DNA of 64,000 bases from Gammaproteobacteria bacterium (GTDB taxonomy: Bacteria; Pseudomonadota; Gammaproteobacteria; Pseudomonadales; Azotimanducaceae). Numbering within the stretch: position 1 is the first letter of the stretch; each line of letters begins with the position of its first letter. Of the stretch, positions 33,779 to 42,611 are shown piece by piece. Location: positions 1 through 64,000 of the forward strand of contig REEU01000153.1 of the NCBI GenBank assembly GCA_007694905.1, given 5' to 3'. The notes under the pieces were generated by a model. The model saw only the letters and a program-made list of their open reading frames with translations. It searched no databases and had not been told where the DNA came from. A program made the translations under genes and the position numbers.

Positions 33779-34522
33779 TTGAATAGCGTCGCCTCCACAT
33801 ACTGCCGGGCCATGGCCTGCGCGATGGTCGTTGCGCTGTTGTCGGTGCTCTCGGTGACTGCTCTTGCAGAGGCCGAGGAGCCCCCGGACCGGGATCCGTT
33901 CGAGGCCTGGAATCGCCCGGTCCACAACTTCAATGAGACTCTGGACGTCAATATTCTGCAGCCGGTAGCCCGGGGCTACCGTGCTGTGACACCGCGCCCC
34001 GTAGAGCGGGCGGTGGCCAACTTTTTCGACAACCTGACTCTGCCCCTGAGCATCGTCGGCGGTATGTTGCAGCTCAATCCGGAACGCATGCTGACTGACA
34101 CGGGTCGCTTCGTGGTCAATTCGACCATCGGCGTTGGCGGGCTGTTCGATCCTGCATCATCCATGGGTCTCGAGCATCAGCAGGAGGACATCGGGCAGGC
34201 GCTTGAGAGCTGGGGTCTGAAGCACAGCCCGTATCTGGTGCTGCCCTTCCTGGGGCCCACGACGCTGGTGCAGATTCCCGACCGCGTCATTGCACCGCTG
34301 GTGGGACCGACTCTGATGGGCGGTTACTGGCATGAATCACTCTGGGCGATGGATTTCCTCAGCACCCGGGCAGAGCTGTTGGCGGGTTCGGCCCTGCTCG
34401 ACGAAGCCTCGGCGGACTCCTACATCTTCACCCGGGAAGCGTTTCTGCAGCGACGTCGCTTTCTGCTCTATGACGGCGAGCCGCCGATCGACGACTTCGA
34501 TGCCTTCTTCGACGACTTCTGA
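33779..34522 (+). CDS. mlaA: MlaA/VacJ-family lipid asymmetry protein
   Basis: 247-residue protein of the MlaA family, which removes phospholipid from the outer leaflet of the outer membrane with OmpC/MlaC. Conserved elements are DPFEAWNRPVHNFNETLD, RAVANFFDNLTLPLSIVGGM, FVVNSTIGVGGLFDPAS and YLVLPFLGPTT. TTG at 33779 is proposed because GGGAG lies six bases before it and a good signal peptide (AMVVALLSVLSVTALA) begins soon after. GTG at 33746 and ATG at 33812 are alternatives. Most MlaA proteins are lipoproteins; no lipobox cysteine is visible here. Confidence 0.88.
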   Translation: MNSVASTYCRAMACAMVVALLSVLSVTALAEAEEPPDRDPFEAWNRPVHNFNETLDVNILQPVARGYRAVTPRPVERAVANFFDNLTLPLSIVGGMLQLNPERMLTDTGRFVVNSTIGVGGLFDPASSMGLEHQQEDIGQALESWGLKHSPYLVLPFLGPTTLVQIPDRVIAPLVGPTLMGGYWHESLWAMDFLSTRAELLAGSALLDEASADSYIFTREAFLQRRRFLLYDGEPPIDDFDAFFDDF

Positions 34523-34542
34523 CGCTGCATGCCGACCCGGGA

Positions 34543-37500
34543 TCAGATGGATGCTGCGCCCACTTTTCGGCCTTGCTTGCTCTGCAGTTGGGCCAGCATC
34601 TCGTCAGCAGTGCAGGGTCGCCCATAGAGATAGCCCTGGCCGAACTCGCAGCCGTGGCTGGCGAGAAATTCGGCCTGCGCCCGCGTTTCCACCCCCTCTG
34701 CAACGACCTGCAAATTGAGCTTGTGGGCCATGGCGATGACGGCGGCCGTGATCGCCATGTCGTCGGCGCTCTCCGGAATGTCACTGACGAAGCCCTGATC
34801 TACCTTGATCAGGTTGATCGGCAGGCGCTTGAGATAGTTCAGGGAAGAGTATCCGGTGCCGAAGTCATCGATGGCCAGGCTGACGCCGAGGCGACGCAAG
34901 GCGCCAAGGGAGTGCAGCGTTGCGTCGAGTTCACTCATGAGCATGGTCTCTGTGATCTCGAGTTCCAGACAGCTCGGATCCAGCGTGGCTGCTGCCAGGG
35001 CGCGTTTGACCATGTCCGGAAGCATAGGGTCGGCGAACTGGCGGGCGGACAGGTTGATCGCGACATGCAGCGGCATGCACGTCAGTTCGCGCATGCGCGC
35101 TGCTTCGCTGCAGGCGTGGGTCAACACCCATTGCCCAATCTCGACGATGAGTCCGCTTTCCTCGGCAATCTGCATGAACTGATCGGGACGCAACAGGCCG
35201 CGCGTCGGATGGCGCCAGCGCAACAATGCCTCGATCCCAACGACGTCCTCGGTTTCGATGCGTACCTTCGGTTGAAAGTGGAGCTCGAAGTGATCGCCGG
35301 CGATACTACTGCGCAGATCGTTTTCGAGGATGAGCCGCTCCATGGCCCGCGTGTTCATCTCTTCGGCGAAGAACTGGTAGTTATCGCGTCCGCGCTCCTT
35401 GGCCCGGTACATGGCGAGGTCTGCATTCTTGGTCAGGATCGAAGGCTCGGTGGCGTCGTCAGGCGTCAAAGTGATGCCGATACTGGTCGTGACCCTGACT
35501 TCGTGACTCCCCAGCACGATGGGCTCCTGCAGCGTTCGTAGAATCTTGCGGGCGACCTTGCCTGCCGCTCGACCGTCCTGGACTTCCTGCAACAGGATGG
35601 TGAACTCGTCACCTCCGGGGCGGGCCACGGTGTCCTCGTCACGGACGCAGGTCCGCAGTCGGTCTGCAACGACCTTGAGGAGCTGGTCGCCTGCCTCGTG
35701 ACCAAGCGTATCGTTGACCCGCTTGAAGTTGTCCAGGTCCAGATAGAGCAGGGCGGCCGGCCGCCCGTGCCGCGTTGCCTGGCGTACCGCCTGCTCCAGC
35801 CGATCCGCGAACAGGCGGCGGTTTGCGAGGTCCGTGAGCGTATCGTAGAAAGCGAGGCGCTCCATGCGTTCCTGGCTCTGCTTCATCTCGGTGATGTCGG
35901 CAAGCTGAACGATGAGGTAGTGCACGGCGCCATCGACGCTGCGCTGGACGACCATATGGCGATTGGTCCAGATCTGATTGCCCCCAACAGCAACGTAGCG
36001 CGCCTCGCCGCTGACTTCCTCCATTTCACCCCTGAACAGGGCGAGGCAGATCGCGCGAAAATCGTCGCGGTCCACCTCGGCGACCAGGTCTTCACCGGCA
36101 GCGTCGATGAGTTCCTCCGGCTGCCGGCCGAGAAGGTGACAGAGCGTACGATTGACCTGTGCGATTCGACCGTCTGCCGCCAGCAGCATCATGCCGATGG
36201 GCGCATTCTCGAAGGCGCCGCGGAATCGAGCCTCACTCTCGGCGACCCGGTCCTGCGCCTTGCGCAGTTCGCGCATGTCCTTGATGAGCGTGATGGCGCA
36301 GGGGTCTCCCTGTATGTCTACCACCGTCGTGGATGCGAGCACCGGAATCGGGACGATGGGGCCCATGACCGTGAGTTCGGCGGTCGCGAAGCCACTGCCG
36401 TCGGTGTCCTGTGCCTCGCTCAGCTCGGCCCAGTGGCCGCGCATCACGTCCAGGGGCAGCATGGGCTCGAGTTCGTGCGCGCTACGTCCCACCAGGTCGG
36501 CGCGGTCTCGGTGCAGCAAGGCCTCGAAATTATCGTTGACATCGATGATCAGGTCGTCCGCAAGCCGGGTGATGAGCATGGCATCCGGGCTGCGATGGAA
36601 CACTCGGGCGAACTTGTCCTCGCTTTCCCGCAAGGCGGCTTCCGTACGGCGGCGTGCACTGATGTCCCGCAGCACGAGCACCACGCTCAGCTCGCCGTCG
36701 AGTTCGGCATAGCGCCCGGAGAGACTCGTTTCTCTGGCACGGCCGTCGGCCGTGATGACGACGGTTTCCAGATCCACCACGTGGTTTTCGGTTTCGAGCA
36801 GACGAAAGAATCGACTCAGGTCGTTGTCATCTGCAACCCGCAGCAGATCTGCGCTTGGACGTCCGAGCCCCGAGTCTCGCTCATGTCCTGTCAGGTCGGT
36901 GAAGGCTTCGTTGAAGTCCAGCGCGACGCCGTCACTTGCGCGCGTGAGGAGAATGGCATCGCGGCTGCTCTCGAACAGCGCGGCGAAGCGTGTTTCGCTG
37001 CGGCGCAGAGCGCGTTCCGCCTGGATCTGGCCGGTGATCTCCTGGCCGTTGACTACCGCGCCTTCGATTCCAGGTGTTGCATGGAGCCCCGTGATCTTGG
37101 CATCGAGAAATATCACGTTGCCGTCAGCGGGCTGCAGTCGGAGATAGGGAAGTGCGATGGCCGTCTCGGGGCGCTCCTGGGACCGTGCGAGGACCTTCTC
37201 GAACGCAGCCTGATCGCGTTCGCTCATGTATCGGGCAGGGGACTGGCCGAGCGCGCCCGCCGCATCGGTCTGCAGCAGGCGCAGGAAGGTGGGATTCGCG
37301 TAGCTGAGGCAACCGTTCCCATTAACGATGAACGTCACGGCGGAAGAGTGCTCGGTGATACCCCGAAACCGGGCCTCGCTCTCCCGCAGGGCCTGCTCCG
37401 CGCGATGGACAGGCGTTAGATCCGCGATCTGATCAATGATGAACGCTACCCGGCCGCGGCGGTCCGTGACGATTCCCGCGCTGACGCTTGCATGCAGCTT

Positions 37501-38124
37501 GAAGCCGTCGGCGCGTTCGAGCAGATACTCGCCAGCGGCGTCTCGTTGCTCGCCTGCCAGCAGGCGTCGGTGTTCGGCTTCGACCTCATCCCAGTCTTCG
37601 CTTGCCACCAGCGTCTTCAGCTCGGTGCCGGTGAGACTGGCGCGCGGCCGGCCCATCATCTCGGCGAGGGTGTCATTGGCGTAGAGCACACGCAGCTGGG
37701 GGCTGACCAGTACCATACCGGTCGGCGAGTGGTCGAACGCCTTCTGAAACGACGATCCCGAAAGCCACCATTCAGTTCCGGCGTCACGGATGCGGCCGAC
37801 GAGCAGAGCGAGGATCCAGGTGGCGATGAGTACCAGGACGCTGGCGAGGCGCAGCTGAGGTTCACCCGCGCCGGACTCCATGACCGAGAGCAGCAGCAGC
37901 ACCGCAGTGCCGAGGCCGGCGATCAGTAATGCGGTTGCAGGCCACTGTATCCGGCCGGCCAGCATGACGGCGCCGAGCAGGGGCAGATAGCTCACCGGAT
38001 GATCAATGAGGAACGGCGCGAGCAGGCCCAGCATGGCGAGCAGCAGCGTAAATGCCGCGATGATGCGCTGCTTTGCCTTAGGCCGCATGCTGTTCCCCGA
38101 ATTGGTCCGGACGCTATCCGCCAC
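34543..38124 (-). CDS. Membrane-bound five-PAS GGDEF-EAL protein
   Basis: 1193-residue c-di-GMP enzyme. Residues 20-110 hold about four membrane segments. Five PAS modules follow, opening with SSFQKAFDHSP, ESEARFRGITEHS, RSETRFAALFES, ESEDKFARVFHRSP and ESEARFRGAFENAP. Then come a GGDEF domain with intact active site (VARPGGDEFTILLQE, about residues 850-865) and an EAL domain with VGIEALLRWRHP and DDFGTGYSSLNYLKRLP. Both catalytic signatures look complete, so synthesis and hydrolysis are both possible; one may dominate. ATG at 38124 or 38088 may start it. Confidence 0.92.
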   Translation of the reverse strand: MADSVRTNSGNSMRPKAKQRIIAAFTLLLAMLGLLAPFLIDHPVSYLPLLGAVMLAGRIQWPATALLIAGLGTAVLLLLSVMESGAGEPQLRLASVLVLIATWILALLVGRIRDAGTEWWLSGSSFQKAFDHSPTGMVLVSPQLRVLYANDTLAEMMGRPRASLTGTELKTLVASEDWDEVEAEHRRLLAGEQRDAAGEYLLERADGFKLHASVSAGIVTDRRGRVAFIIDQIADLTPVHRAEQALRESEARFRGITEHSSAVTFIVNGNGCLSYANPTFLRLLQTDAAGALGQSPARYMSERDQAAFEKVLARSQERPETAIALPYLRLQPADGNVIFLDAKITGLHATPGIEGAVVNGQEITGQIQAERALRRSETRFAALFESSRDAILLTRASDGVALDFNEAFTDLTGHERDSGLGRPSADLLRVADDNDLSRFFRLLETENHVVDLETVVITADGRARETSLSGRYAELDGELSVVLVLRDISARRRTEAALRESEDKFARVFHRSPDAMLITRLADDLIIDVNDNFEALLHRDRADLVGRSAHELEPMLPLDVMRGHWAELSEAQDTDGSGFATAELTVMGPIVPIPVLASTTVVDIQGDPCAITLIKDMRELRKAQDRVAESEARFRGAFENAPIGMMLLAADGRIAQVNRTLCHLLGRQPEELIDAAGEDLVAEVDRDDFRAICLALFRGEMEEVSGEARYVAVGGNQIWTNRHMVVQRSVDGAVHYLIVQLADITEMKQSQERMERLAFYDTLTDLANRRLFADRLEQAVRQATRHGRPAALLYLDLDNFKRVNDTLGHEAGDQLLKVVADRLRTCVRDEDTVARPGGDEFTILLQEVQDGRAAGKVARKILRTLQEPIVLGSHEVRVTTSIGITLTPDDATEPSILTKNADLAMYRAKERGRDNYQFFAEEMNTRAMERLILENDLRSSIAGDHFELHFQPKVRIETEDVVGIEALLRWRHPTRGLLRPDQFMQIAEESGLIVEIGQWVLTHACSEAARMRELTCMPLHVAINLSARQFADPMLPDMVKRALAAATLDPSCLELEITETMLMSELDATLHSLGALRRLGVSLAIDDFGTGYSSLNYLKRLPINLIKVDQGFVSDIPESADDMAITAAVIAMAHKLNLQVVAEGVETRAQAEFLASHGCEFGQGYLYGRPCTADEMLAQLQSKQGRKVGAASI

Positions 38125-38202
38125 GCCACGCCCCCGTGCCGTCGGGCATGAGTCAGTCCGGTTTGTGACGGTTCCCGATCAATCGATTCTACTTTGGAAA
38201 GT

Positions 38203-38257
38203 GCATCGCGTCGTCGCGCGGGAGCGTCGACGCGATGCAGGTCACCGTGACGGTGAC
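38203..38257. promoter_or_regulatory. Two perfect hairpins upstream of the GGDEF-EAL gene
   Basis: GCATCGCGTCG (38203-38213) pairs with CGACGCGATGC (38228-38238). Just beyond, GTCACCG-TGA-CGGTGAC (38241-38257) forms a second stem. They lie 79-133 bases before the GGDEF-EAL start and 32-86 bases after the stop of the gene at 38289, both on the minus strand. They may terminate the upstream transcript or form a leader structure. They do not resemble the c-di-GMP riboswitches known to me. Confidence 0.55.
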
Positions 38258-38288
38258 AGACGGTCCATCCCTGGGGACGGAATGACGG

Positions 38289-38681
38289 TCAGTCTGCTCC
38301 GGGTAGGACCGGTCCGACGCCCATGAGCTTACCCAAGCGGCTGAGATGATCACGGTGAGCGCCCGGGATGCGCAGGCGCTCCATGGCCTGACGGCCTGCG
38401 CTTCCGAGCAGATAGCGGAAACTGTCCTTGACAGGCTCCTCGCCGCCAAGTATGTCCTGGCCGGCAGCGTTCAGGAAGTCGTAAAATATTTCCAGTTCTG
38501 AAGTCTCGAGCCCGGCCCGCTCTGGTTCCATGACCGCATTGGACCAGAGGGTCGCGAGGTAGATGCAGTAGACGTCTTTATCCAGGAAGGTTTCGCCCAC
38601 TCGCGAGAGTTGCTCGACTTCAGCGAGGACGGGTGCAAAGCGCTTGGCGATATTGCGGACAGCTTGCTGCTGATCGACCAT
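38289..38681 (-). CDS. Hypothetical protein
   Basis: 130-residue soluble, mostly helical protein of no family I recognise. It opens MVDQQQAVRNIAKRFAPVLA, has a conserved-looking acidic aromatic middle (DKDVYCIYLATLWSNAVMEP) and ends GVGPVLPGAD. There is no signal or membrane segment. ATG at 38681 has GAGG close upstream. The longer frame to 38831 is rich in Arg and Pro and unlike protein. It is divergent from the acyl-CoA dehydrogenase genes and tandem with the c-di-GMP gene. Confidence 0.55.
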   Translation of the reverse strand: MVDQQQAVRNIAKRFAPVLAEVEQLSRVGETFLDKDVYCIYLATLWSNAVMEPERAGLETSELEIFYDFLNAAGQDILGGEEPVKDSFRYLLGSAGRQAMERLRIPGAHRDHLSRLGKLMGVGPVLPGAD

Positions 38682-38878
38682 TGGCCTCGCACCTGGCTGC
38701 AATCGGTTTCGAAGCGGGCATGGTACCGAGCCATCGCCGGGACGCAACGCCGCAGATGGCAGCCCGGGCGGAATGCGCGCGGCTGCAGTTTGCATTGCCC
38801 GGGCCCGAACGCTAATGTCCGGCGCCGACACTTGATCGGCACTTCTTTGCGGGCGCGTTTTACCGGAGGCTGTTTCTG

Positions 38879-40018
38879 ATGGCTCAGGCCCTTACATTCG
38901 CACCGGTTAGGCTCCCGCCCGAAGCGGAGGCCCTCCGGGTCGACGTTCGAGCGTTCGTCGCCGACACGCTCGATCCCGACTACCTTTGCAACTCCGATTT
39001 CGGCTCCGGCCACGATGCTGACTTCAGTCGTGCGCTAGGCGCACGAGGCTGGATCGGCATGACCTGGCCGGAACGCTACGGTGGTGGCGGGCGGAGTTTC
39101 TTCGAGCGCTACGTCGTCACCGAGGAATTGCTGGCCGCAGGGGCGCCGGTGGAGGCCCATTGGATCGCAGATCGCCAGAGCGGACCGGTCATGCTGCGCT
39201 ACGGCACCGAAGCACAGCGGGAATTCTTCCTGCCGCGGATCGTTCGCGGCGAATGCTTCTTCTCCATCGGCATGAGCGAGCCGGACTCAGGTTCGGATCT
39301 CGCGTCCGTCCGGACGACGGCGTCCCAGGTTCAGGGCGGCTGGTTGCTCAACGGCACGAAGCTTTGGACCAGCGGGGCCCACCGCAACCACTACATGATC
39401 ACGCTGGTGCGTAGTGAACCTCAGGGCGACAACCGCCACGCGGGGTTGTCGCAATTCATCGTCGACCTGAAAGACTCGGAAGGATTGACCGTTCGTCCCA
39501 TCGCCAACATGGCGGGTGATCGCGATTTTAACGAGGTGGTGTTCGAGGATTGTTTCGTGCCGGATGAGCACTTGCTTGGCACCGCCGGTAACGGCTGGGA
39601 GCAGGTCACCAGCGAACTCGGCTACGAGCGCAGCGGGCCGGAGCGGTTTCTGTCGTCCTTTCGGCTCCTCGTCGAGCTGATACGCGCCGTCGGTCCGGAT
39701 CCGGAACCGGCCCAGGCTGCCGCCATCGGCCGCCTCGCCGGCCACCTCGTGACGCTGCGCAACATGTCGATTTCAGTGGCCGGCATGCTGCAGAACAATC
39801 ACAACCCGGTGGTGGAAGCCGCGCTGGTGAAGGAACTCGGCAACAACTTCGAGAAGGAGCTGCCCGAGCTGGTCCGCCTGGTGGCGCCGGCGAAAACTGG
39901 GCGTTTGTTCCGGCTCACGCTCCAGGACACGCTGCTGCACGCACCCTCGTTTTCCCTGCGCGGCGGGACCAGGGAGATTCTCCGCGGCATGATCGCACGG
40001 GGGCTGGGGCTACGATGA
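38879..40018 (+). CDS. Acyl-CoA dehydrogenase family protein
   Basis: 379-residue FAD enzyme oxidising acyl-CoA to enoyl-CoA. Family marks are LGARGWIGMTWPERYGGGG (near residues 51-69), FFSIGMSEPDSGSDLASVRT with the FAD-contacting Ser/Asp, GTKLWTSGAHRNHYM, the central EVVFEDCFVPDEHLLG, and the C-terminal SLRGGTREILRGMIARGLGL. GGAGG lies nine bases before the ATG. It overlaps the second dehydrogenase by four bases (ATGA). Adjacent unequal pairs of this sort often form heteromeric enzymes, as in actinobacterial steroid-side-chain catabolism. Confidence 0.92.
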   Translation: MAQALTFAPVRLPPEAEALRVDVRAFVADTLDPDYLCNSDFGSGHDADFSRALGARGWIGMTWPERYGGGGRSFFERYVVTEELLAAGAPVEAHWIADRQSGPVMLRYGTEAQREFFLPRIVRGECFFSIGMSEPDSGSDLASVRTTASQVQGGWLLNGTKLWTSGAHRNHYMITLVRSEPQGDNRHAGLSQFIVDLKDSEGLTVRPIANMAGDRDFNEVVFEDCFVPDEHLLGTAGNGWEQVTSELGYERSGPERFLSSFRLLVELIRAVGPDPEPAQAAAIGRLAGHLVTLRNMSISVAGMLQNNHNPVVEAALVKELGNNFEKELPELVRLVAPAKTGRLFRLTLQDTLLHAPSFSLRGGTREILRGMIARGLGLR

Positions 40019-41142
40019 GCGTCTCAGTCAACGAGGCCGGAGAGGCCGGCCGCCTGATCCTGGATACAGCTGATCGCCTGCTCAGGGAGCAATGCAGCAA
40101 GGAACTGGTGGACGCCGCGGAGGCCGGGACCTGGCCCGAGGCGCTGTGGCAGACCTTGATGGACACCGGGCTGCCCTGGGCGGCGGCACCGGAACGGCTC
40201 GGGGGTGCAGGGCTCGAGCTGGCTGATGCACTTGCGCTGTTGCGTCTCGTCGGCAGTCACGCGGCCCCGGTGCCGTTGGCCGAGACGCTGGTTGCTGCGG
40301 CCCTGCTTGGCGAAGACCCTGCCGTCACAGCGCTTCCCGAGGGTCCGGTCAGCATCGCGCTGCCGAACGCGGACGACACATTCAAGGCGCGTTCGGACGG
40401 CGCGGTATGGCAACTCGAGGGGGCCATCGCCGATGTGCCCTTCGCAACTGTGGCGGAATCGATTGTGGTCGTTGTCGACGCCCCTGACGGTCTCGTTCTG
40501 CTGCGGGTGGAGCCGTCGAAAGTCGTCATACAGGCCGCCGTGAGCATCGCGGGCGAGCCCGTTGCCGATCTCGAGTTCGGGGGCATCGAACTTCCTTCAG
40601 ACCGGGCGACGAAGGTGCGAAGCCTGCATACCTTGGAGCAGTTCCTGGCGCTCATGGCTCTCACGCGGGCGCTGATGACGGCAGGCGGCATGCAGTCGCT
40701 GCTGGACCTGTCCGTGGGGTACGCCCTGGAACGCAAGCAGTTCGGGCGACCGATCGCCCAGTTCCAGGCCGTTCAGCAACAGCTTGCGGTGCTCGCGGGC
40801 GAGGCGGCGGCCGCCATTCGGGCGGCAGATGCCGGCCTGGAGGCCCTTGCCGAAGCCCTTTCGGGGGATGGCCTGGAGGGACGCTTCGAGGCGGCGGTGC
40901 GTGCAGCGGGCGTGGCGAAATCCCGGGCCGGTGAGGCCGCCGGCCGGGGTGCCGAGATCGCGCATCAGGTCCACGGCGCCATGGGTTTCACCTATGAACA
41001 CCGCCTGCATCATCGCACGCGGCGGCTCTGGGCCTGGCGTGACCAGTACGGCAGCGAAAGCTACTGGCAGTCGCGTTTTGGACGGCAGCTCTGTGCCGCA
41101 GGCGCCGACGCTTTGTGGGATGAATTGACCCGACCACTTTAG
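40015..41142 (+). CDS. Acyl-CoA dehydrogenase-like second subunit
   Basis: 375-residue protein of the same fold but more divergent. The N-terminal half keeps GLPWAAAPERLGGAGLELAD, and the C-terminal helical domain keeps YALERKQFGRPIAQFQAVQQ and HQVHGAMGFTYEHRLHH. The middle FAD-contact region (SEPDSGSD of its partner) is not recognisable; instead it reads VSIALPNADDTFKARSDG. This fits a partner subunit with partial catalytic residues. It is translationally coupled to the previous gene. Confidence 0.88.
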   Translation: MSVSVNEAGEAGRLILDTADRLLREQCSKELVDAAEAGTWPEALWQTLMDTGLPWAAAPERLGGAGLELADALALLRLVGSHAAPVPLAETLVAAALLGEDPAVTALPEGPVSIALPNADDTFKARSDGAVWQLEGAIADVPFATVAESIVVVVDAPDGLVLLRVEPSKVVIQAAVSIAGEPVADLEFGGIELPSDRATKVRSLHTLEQFLALMALTRALMTAGGMQSLLDLSVGYALERKQFGRPIAQFQAVQQQLAVLAGEAAAAIRAADAGLEALAEALSGDGLEGRFEAAVRAAGVAKSRAGEAAGRGAEIAHQVHGAMGFTYEHRLHHRTRRLWAWRDQYGSESYWQSRFGRQLCAAGADALWDELTRPL

Positions 41143-41144
41143 AG

Positions 41145-42560
41145 ATGGAAACGCTTGAGCTGGTCTGGTTTCGCAATGACCTGCGCTGTCGCGATCAGTC
41201 CGCGCTGGCGCGGGCGCGGGAGCAGGGGCCGGTGGTAGCAGTGTACTGCTTCTGTCCCGAACAGCTCGCCCGCCATGGCGTCGGTGGCAATCGGATTGCC
41301 TTCCTGCTGCGCTGCTTGAAGGCACTGCGCAAGGAACTCGATGACCTCGGCATGCCGTTGAAGGTGCTTCGCTGCCCTACCTTCGATGCCGTGCCGAAGG
41401 GCCTGCTCAGCCTCGCCAGGACCATCGGTGCCCGAAGGCTCTGGTTCAACGATGAGTATCCCGTGAACGAACGTCTTCGCGATAGCGGAGTGGAGGATAT
41501 CTTTGCTGGCGCGGGCATCGATATCGTGCGCGGCAGCGACACGGTCATCCGTGCCCCCGGGACGGTACTGACGCAGGCCGGAACCCCGTACACGGTGTTC
41601 ACGCCCTTTCGACGTCGTTGGCTCGAAAGCATTCATCCCGAGGACCTCGCACCGCTACCACGACCGCGACGCCAGACACGACCGGATATCAGCAGTGACG
41701 ACATTCCGGATCTGCCCAGCGGATGTGAGGTCCAGGCGCCTGCGGACATGTGGCCCGGCGGCGAGGACGAGGCGCTGAAACGGCTCGAGCGTTTCGTAGA
41801 CGTGGGCCTCGAAGGCTACCGTGAGCAGCGTGATTTTCCGGCAATGGACGGTACGAGCACCCTGTCTCCATGGCTCTCGGTCGGCGCGGTGTCGCCACGC
41901 CAATGTCTGCACGCAGCACTCGAGTGCAATGACGGTCGGCTCGATGGTGGCAGTGCCGGCGCCACGACCTGGATCACGGAACTGATCTGGCGTGAGTTCT
42001 ATCGTCACGTGACGGCAGCTTTTCCACACGTGTCGAGGGGGCAGGCGTTCAGGCCTGACTATGATGCTATGCAATGGAGGGCGGATCCGGAGCAGTTCGA
42101 TGCCTGGCGCGAAGGCCGGACGGGGTATCCACTGGTGGACGCTGCCATGCGCCAGCTCGCTCAAACGGGATGGATGCACAACCGGCTGCGCATGGTGGTG
42201 GCCATGTTTCTCAGCAAGAACCTGCTGCTCGACTGGCGCCTTGGGGAGGCGCACTTCATGGAACACCTTGTGGACGGTGACTTCGCGTCGAACAATGGTG
42301 GCTGGCAGTGGAGCGCGTCCACGGGCACGGACGCGGCACCGTATTTCCGTGTGTTCAACCCCGTCACTCAGTCGCGACGCTTTGATCCGGACGGACATTT
42401 CATCCGTCGTTATGTGCCTGAGCTGGCTTCGTTGGGCCTCCCACAGCTGCATGCCCCATGGAAGGCGCACGATGCGCTGCTGGAGTACCCTGGCCCGCTG
42501 GTGGACGCGGCTGCATCGAGGCGGCGCGCCATCGACGCTTTTCGGGCGCTGGGCGGCTGA
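41145..42560 (+). CDS. phrB: Deoxyribodipyrimidine photolyase
   Basis: 471-residue class I photolyase/cryptochrome. The antenna-binding Rossmann domain starts LVWFRNDLRCRDQSALARAR. The FAD domain shows WITELIWREFYRH, the DNA/FAD region GYPLVDAAMRQLAQTGWMHN, MFLSKNLLLDWRLGE and ASNNGGWQWSASTGTDAAPY. The tryptophans of the electron chain appear present. It repairs cyclobutane pyrimidine dimers with blue light, which suggests an organism exposed to light. The start lies two bases after the previous stop. Confidence 0.94.
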   Translation: METLELVWFRNDLRCRDQSALARAREQGPVVAVYCFCPEQLARHGVGGNRIAFLLRCLKALRKELDDLGMPLKVLRCPTFDAVPKGLLSLARTIGARRLWFNDEYPVNERLRDSGVEDIFAGAGIDIVRGSDTVIRAPGTVLTQAGTPYTVFTPFRRRWLESIHPEDLAPLPRPRRQTRPDISSDDIPDLPSGCEVQAPADMWPGGEDEALKRLERFVDVGLEGYREQRDFPAMDGTSTLSPWLSVGAVSPRQCLHAALECNDGRLDGGSAGATTWITELIWREFYRHVTAAFPHVSRGQAFRPDYDAMQWRADPEQFDAWREGRTGYPLVDAAMRQLAQTGWMHNRLRMVVAMFLSKNLLLDWRLGEAHFMEHLVDGDFASNNGGWQWSASTGTDAAPYFRVFNPVTQSRRFDPDGHFIRRYVPELASLGLPQLHAPWKAHDALLEYPGPLVDAAASRRRAIDAFRALGG

Positions 42561-42564
42561 ACTC

Positions 42565-42586
42565 GCGGGCCCGCGTTCGGGCCCGC
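42565..42586 (+). terminator. Perfect GC-rich hairpin after the photolyase
   Basis: GCGGGCCCG (42565-42573) pairs with CGGGCCCGC (42578-42586) around CGTT, starting five bases after the photolyase stop. The T-run is missing, so termination is likely but not certain. The next gene starts 25 bases later. Confidence 0.55.
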
Positions 42587-42611
42587 AGGACGACGACACG
42601 GGGAGCAGCAC

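Noticed and set aside
35698-37419. 573-codon plus-strand frame opposite the GGDEF-EAL gene
   Set aside because: Antisense to clear PAS and GGDEF domains; the translation lacks any recognisable motif.
38125-38288. c-di-GMP riboswitch before the GGDEF-EAL gene
   Set aside because: The hairpins are simple perfect stems and lack the conserved core of the known GEMM classes.
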